A DNA stretch of 25,713 nucleotides, taken from an uncultured Bacteroidales bacterium (lineage in GTDB: Bacteria; Bacteroidota; Bacteroidia; Bacteroidales; P3). Positions within the stretch are counted from its first letter, which is position 1, and the number at the start of each line of letters is the position of its first letter. The translations under genes and the position numbers were made by a program. The notes beneath the pieces are model-generated. The model did no database searches. It saw only the letters and a program-made list of their open reading frames with translations, and had not been told where the DNA came from. Of this stretch, positions 24,775 through 25,713 are shown one piece after another. The stretch covers positions 1-25,713 of the forward strand of contig CALCUN010000137.1 of the NCBI GenBank assembly GCA_937906975.1. Direction: 5' to 3'.

Positions 24775-25404
24775 ATGCAAAGATACGACATTTTCAACAA
24801 ACACAACAACATTTGTATAATAAATGATTGTTTTTCGCAAGCAAATTTCTCTCAAAGAGAAGTGATAGAGTGCGATAAAGAAAGCATAAATTCTATAAAT
24901 TTCGCACCTTTTTTCAGTGATAATTGCAAAAAAAATATCCTAATTATCATAAAAAATGATGTAGATTTTGAATTTGCGTTCAAAAAAATCACAGAAAAAT
25001 TAATTTTTGTGCCTGCTGCAGGCGGATTAGTAAAGAATGAGAAAGGCGAATACTTGTTTATTTTCAGAAATAAACACTTAGATTTACCAAAAGGACATCA
25101 AGAAGAGGGCGAAGACTTGGAATTAACCGCCGTAAGAGAAGTAAAAGAAGAAACAGGCTTAGAAAACATTTCATTAGGCAAAAAACTTGACATTACTTAT
25201 CACACCTATATGAGGGAAGGAAAAAGAGAATTGAAAATAACTCATTGGTATAGCATGAGCTCACAAAGCAATGAAAAACTAACCCCACAAACAGAGGAAG
25301 GAATTGTCAAAGTTGAGTGGCTGAATGAGGAGTATATTTCTAAAAACAAAAATAAAATCTATCCTTCGCTTTACGACTTTTTGAGAAAGCACATAAAGGT
25401 TTAA
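24775..25404 (+). CDS. Nudix hydrolase
   Basis: A 209-residue protein from the ATG at 24775; an upstream in-frame ATG at 24685 lies wholly inside pyrE and would add a leader without family features. The Nudix box is complete: G107-x5-E113-x7-R121-E122-V-x-E125-E126-x-G128-L129, preceded by AAGGLVKNEKGEYLFIFR and LPKGH. The N-terminal 75 residues form a small extra domain seen in the Bacteroidales version of this family. The box hydrolyses a nucleoside diphosphate linked to another group; the substrate is not predictable here, with diadenosine polyphosphate or damaged nucleotides as common options. It diverges from pyrE. Confidence 0.9.
   Translation: MQRYDIFNKHNNICIINDCFSQANFSQREVIECDKESINSINFAPFFSDNCKKNILIIIKNDVDFEFAFKKITEKLIFVPAAGGLVKNEKGEYLFIFRNKHLDLPKGHQEEGEDLELTAVREVKEETGLENISLGKKLDITYHTYMREGKRELKITHWYSMSSQSNEKLTPQTEEGIVKVEWLNEEYISKNKNKIYPSLYDFLRKHIKV
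24778..24785 (-). promoter_or_regulatory. Predicted -7 element (TATCTTTG) for pyrE
   Basis: The minus strand reads TATCTTTG, an exact TAnnTTTG match, ending 11 bases before the chosen pyrE ATG (24767) and 5 bases before the ATG at 24773. Transcription should therefore begin almost at the start codon, giving a leaderless or very short-leader mRNA. The element overlaps codons 2-4 of the Nudix gene on the other strand. Confidence 0.65.
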
Positions 25405-25658
25405 AAAAGTTAAAATTTTTAAGAAATCTATTTGGGCATTAAGTGGCAATAAATATGTTTTCCCACCACTTAACGCCCAAATACTCGCAAATTTTCAAGT
25501 ACTGAAATTCTGATTGCAAATATTGAAAACATAAGCCCTTAATTAAAAACCACTAAATCAAAGACTTAACTTTTTGAGACCATAAAAACACTAAATTTTT
25601 CTTTGTTTTAGCCGATTTTTCCTCTGTTTTTCTCTAAATATTTCTTTGATTTTTAGGA
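25405..25658. other. Non-coding stretch between the Nudix gene and the insertion-sequence end
   Basis: About 250 bases without a credible gene. It holds the inverted repeat at 25429-25483. From about 25601 to 25649 it has degenerate repeat-family units on the minus strand (ACAAAG, ACAGAG and TCAAAG, each followed by A-rich sequence, with starts at 25601, 25622 and 25644, i.e. 21-22 bases apart). Nothing else was recognised. Confidence 0.6.
25429..25483. repeat. Inverted repeat with 18-bp arms downstream of the Nudix gene
   Basis: TATTTGGGCATTAAGTGG (25429-25446) is the reverse complement of 25466-25483 except for one base, around a 19-base spacer. No T-tract follows on either strand, so it is not a classic terminator. 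In minus-strand RNA the odd pair becomes a G-U wobble. It could be a structured RNA end or a small mobile-element remnant. Confidence 0.7.
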
Positions 25659-25713
25659 TGTAATGACCCCAAAAGTTTGGACAAAAAAACGAAAGGGGAA
25701 CAATGTATAAGAA
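25659..25713 (+). mobile_element. Probable left end of an IS3/IS150-type insertion sequence with the first codons of its transposase gene
   Basis: TGTAATGACCCCAAAAGTTT at 25659, continuing GGACA, resembles the terminal inverted repeat of IS150-group IS3 elements (TG...ACCCC.AAAAGTTGGACA, from memory). Twenty bases later a strong Shine-Dalgarno-like GAAAGGGGAA precedes an ATG at 25703 (M-Y-K...). Such a strong SD is absent from the other genes here. The rest lies beyond the edge, so neither transposase, right end nor target duplication can be seen. Confidence 0.5.

Noticed and set aside
24768..24812. Upstream start of PyrE
   Set aside because: The extra residues lie across the predicted -7 element and do not resemble PyrE; MNKETAIQ is the typical start.

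Overview
The window is low-GC DNA from a member of the Bacteroidota, most probably the order Bacteroidales. Four things point there. SecA has the long N-terminal insert typical of that phylum. The fumarate reductase/succinate dehydrogenase is the three-subunit b558 type. A secreted protein ends in a type IX secretion (T9SS) sorting domain. Several genes are preceded by the Bacteroidota -7 promoter element TAnnTTTG. All identifications come from reading the translations and motifs; no database search was run.

Layout. (1) 1-4161, minus strand: a Wzz-type chain-length protein, an O-antigen ligase/polymerase-type membrane protein and then secA, which runs off the left edge; the three are packed as one operon. 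(2) 4433-8067, minus: sdhC-sdhA-sdhB (or frdCAB), with a perfect terminator hairpin at 4388-4426. The cytochrome b subunit carries a large acidic insert between its third and fourth membrane helices. (3) 8151-12336, minus: pdxJ, a YidE/AspT-type transporter and a U32-family protein, joined by a 1-base overlap and a 2-base gap. (4) 12459-18699, plus: DEAD-box RNA helicase, rpe, a PHP-type tyrosine phosphatase, purB and an MsbA-like ABC exporter, with gaps of 1-3 bases or small overlaps. (5) 18909-21735, plus: two unrecognised secreted proteins, the second with a T9SS tail, behind a clear promoter. (6) 21785-24048, minus: a SRPBCC-fold protein and a TPR/PD40 protein resembling T9SS component PorE but with a degenerate C-terminal OmpA-like part. 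(7) 24117-25404: pyrE (minus) and a Nudix hydrolase (plus), diverging from start codons only a few bases apart. (8) 25405-25713: a non-coding stretch with an 18-bp-arm inverted repeat, ending in what looks like the left end of an IS3/IS150-type insertion sequence.

Most of the window is housekeeping: protein export, anaerobic respiration, vitamin B6, pentose phosphate, purine and pyrimidine synthesis. An envelope theme runs through it (Wzz, ligase, PHP phosphatase, ABC exporter, T9SS-linked proteins). I found no defence system, CRISPR array, rRNA or tRNA.

The most unusual signal is an AT-rich repeat unit of about 21 bp, roughly AATCcTAAGgAAAAAATAAA. It forms short arrays in several intergenic gaps and also four exact 21-bp units inside the U32 gene, where they encode four lysine-rich heptads. 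The next most interesting item is the extra periplasmic domain in the SdhC-like subunit.
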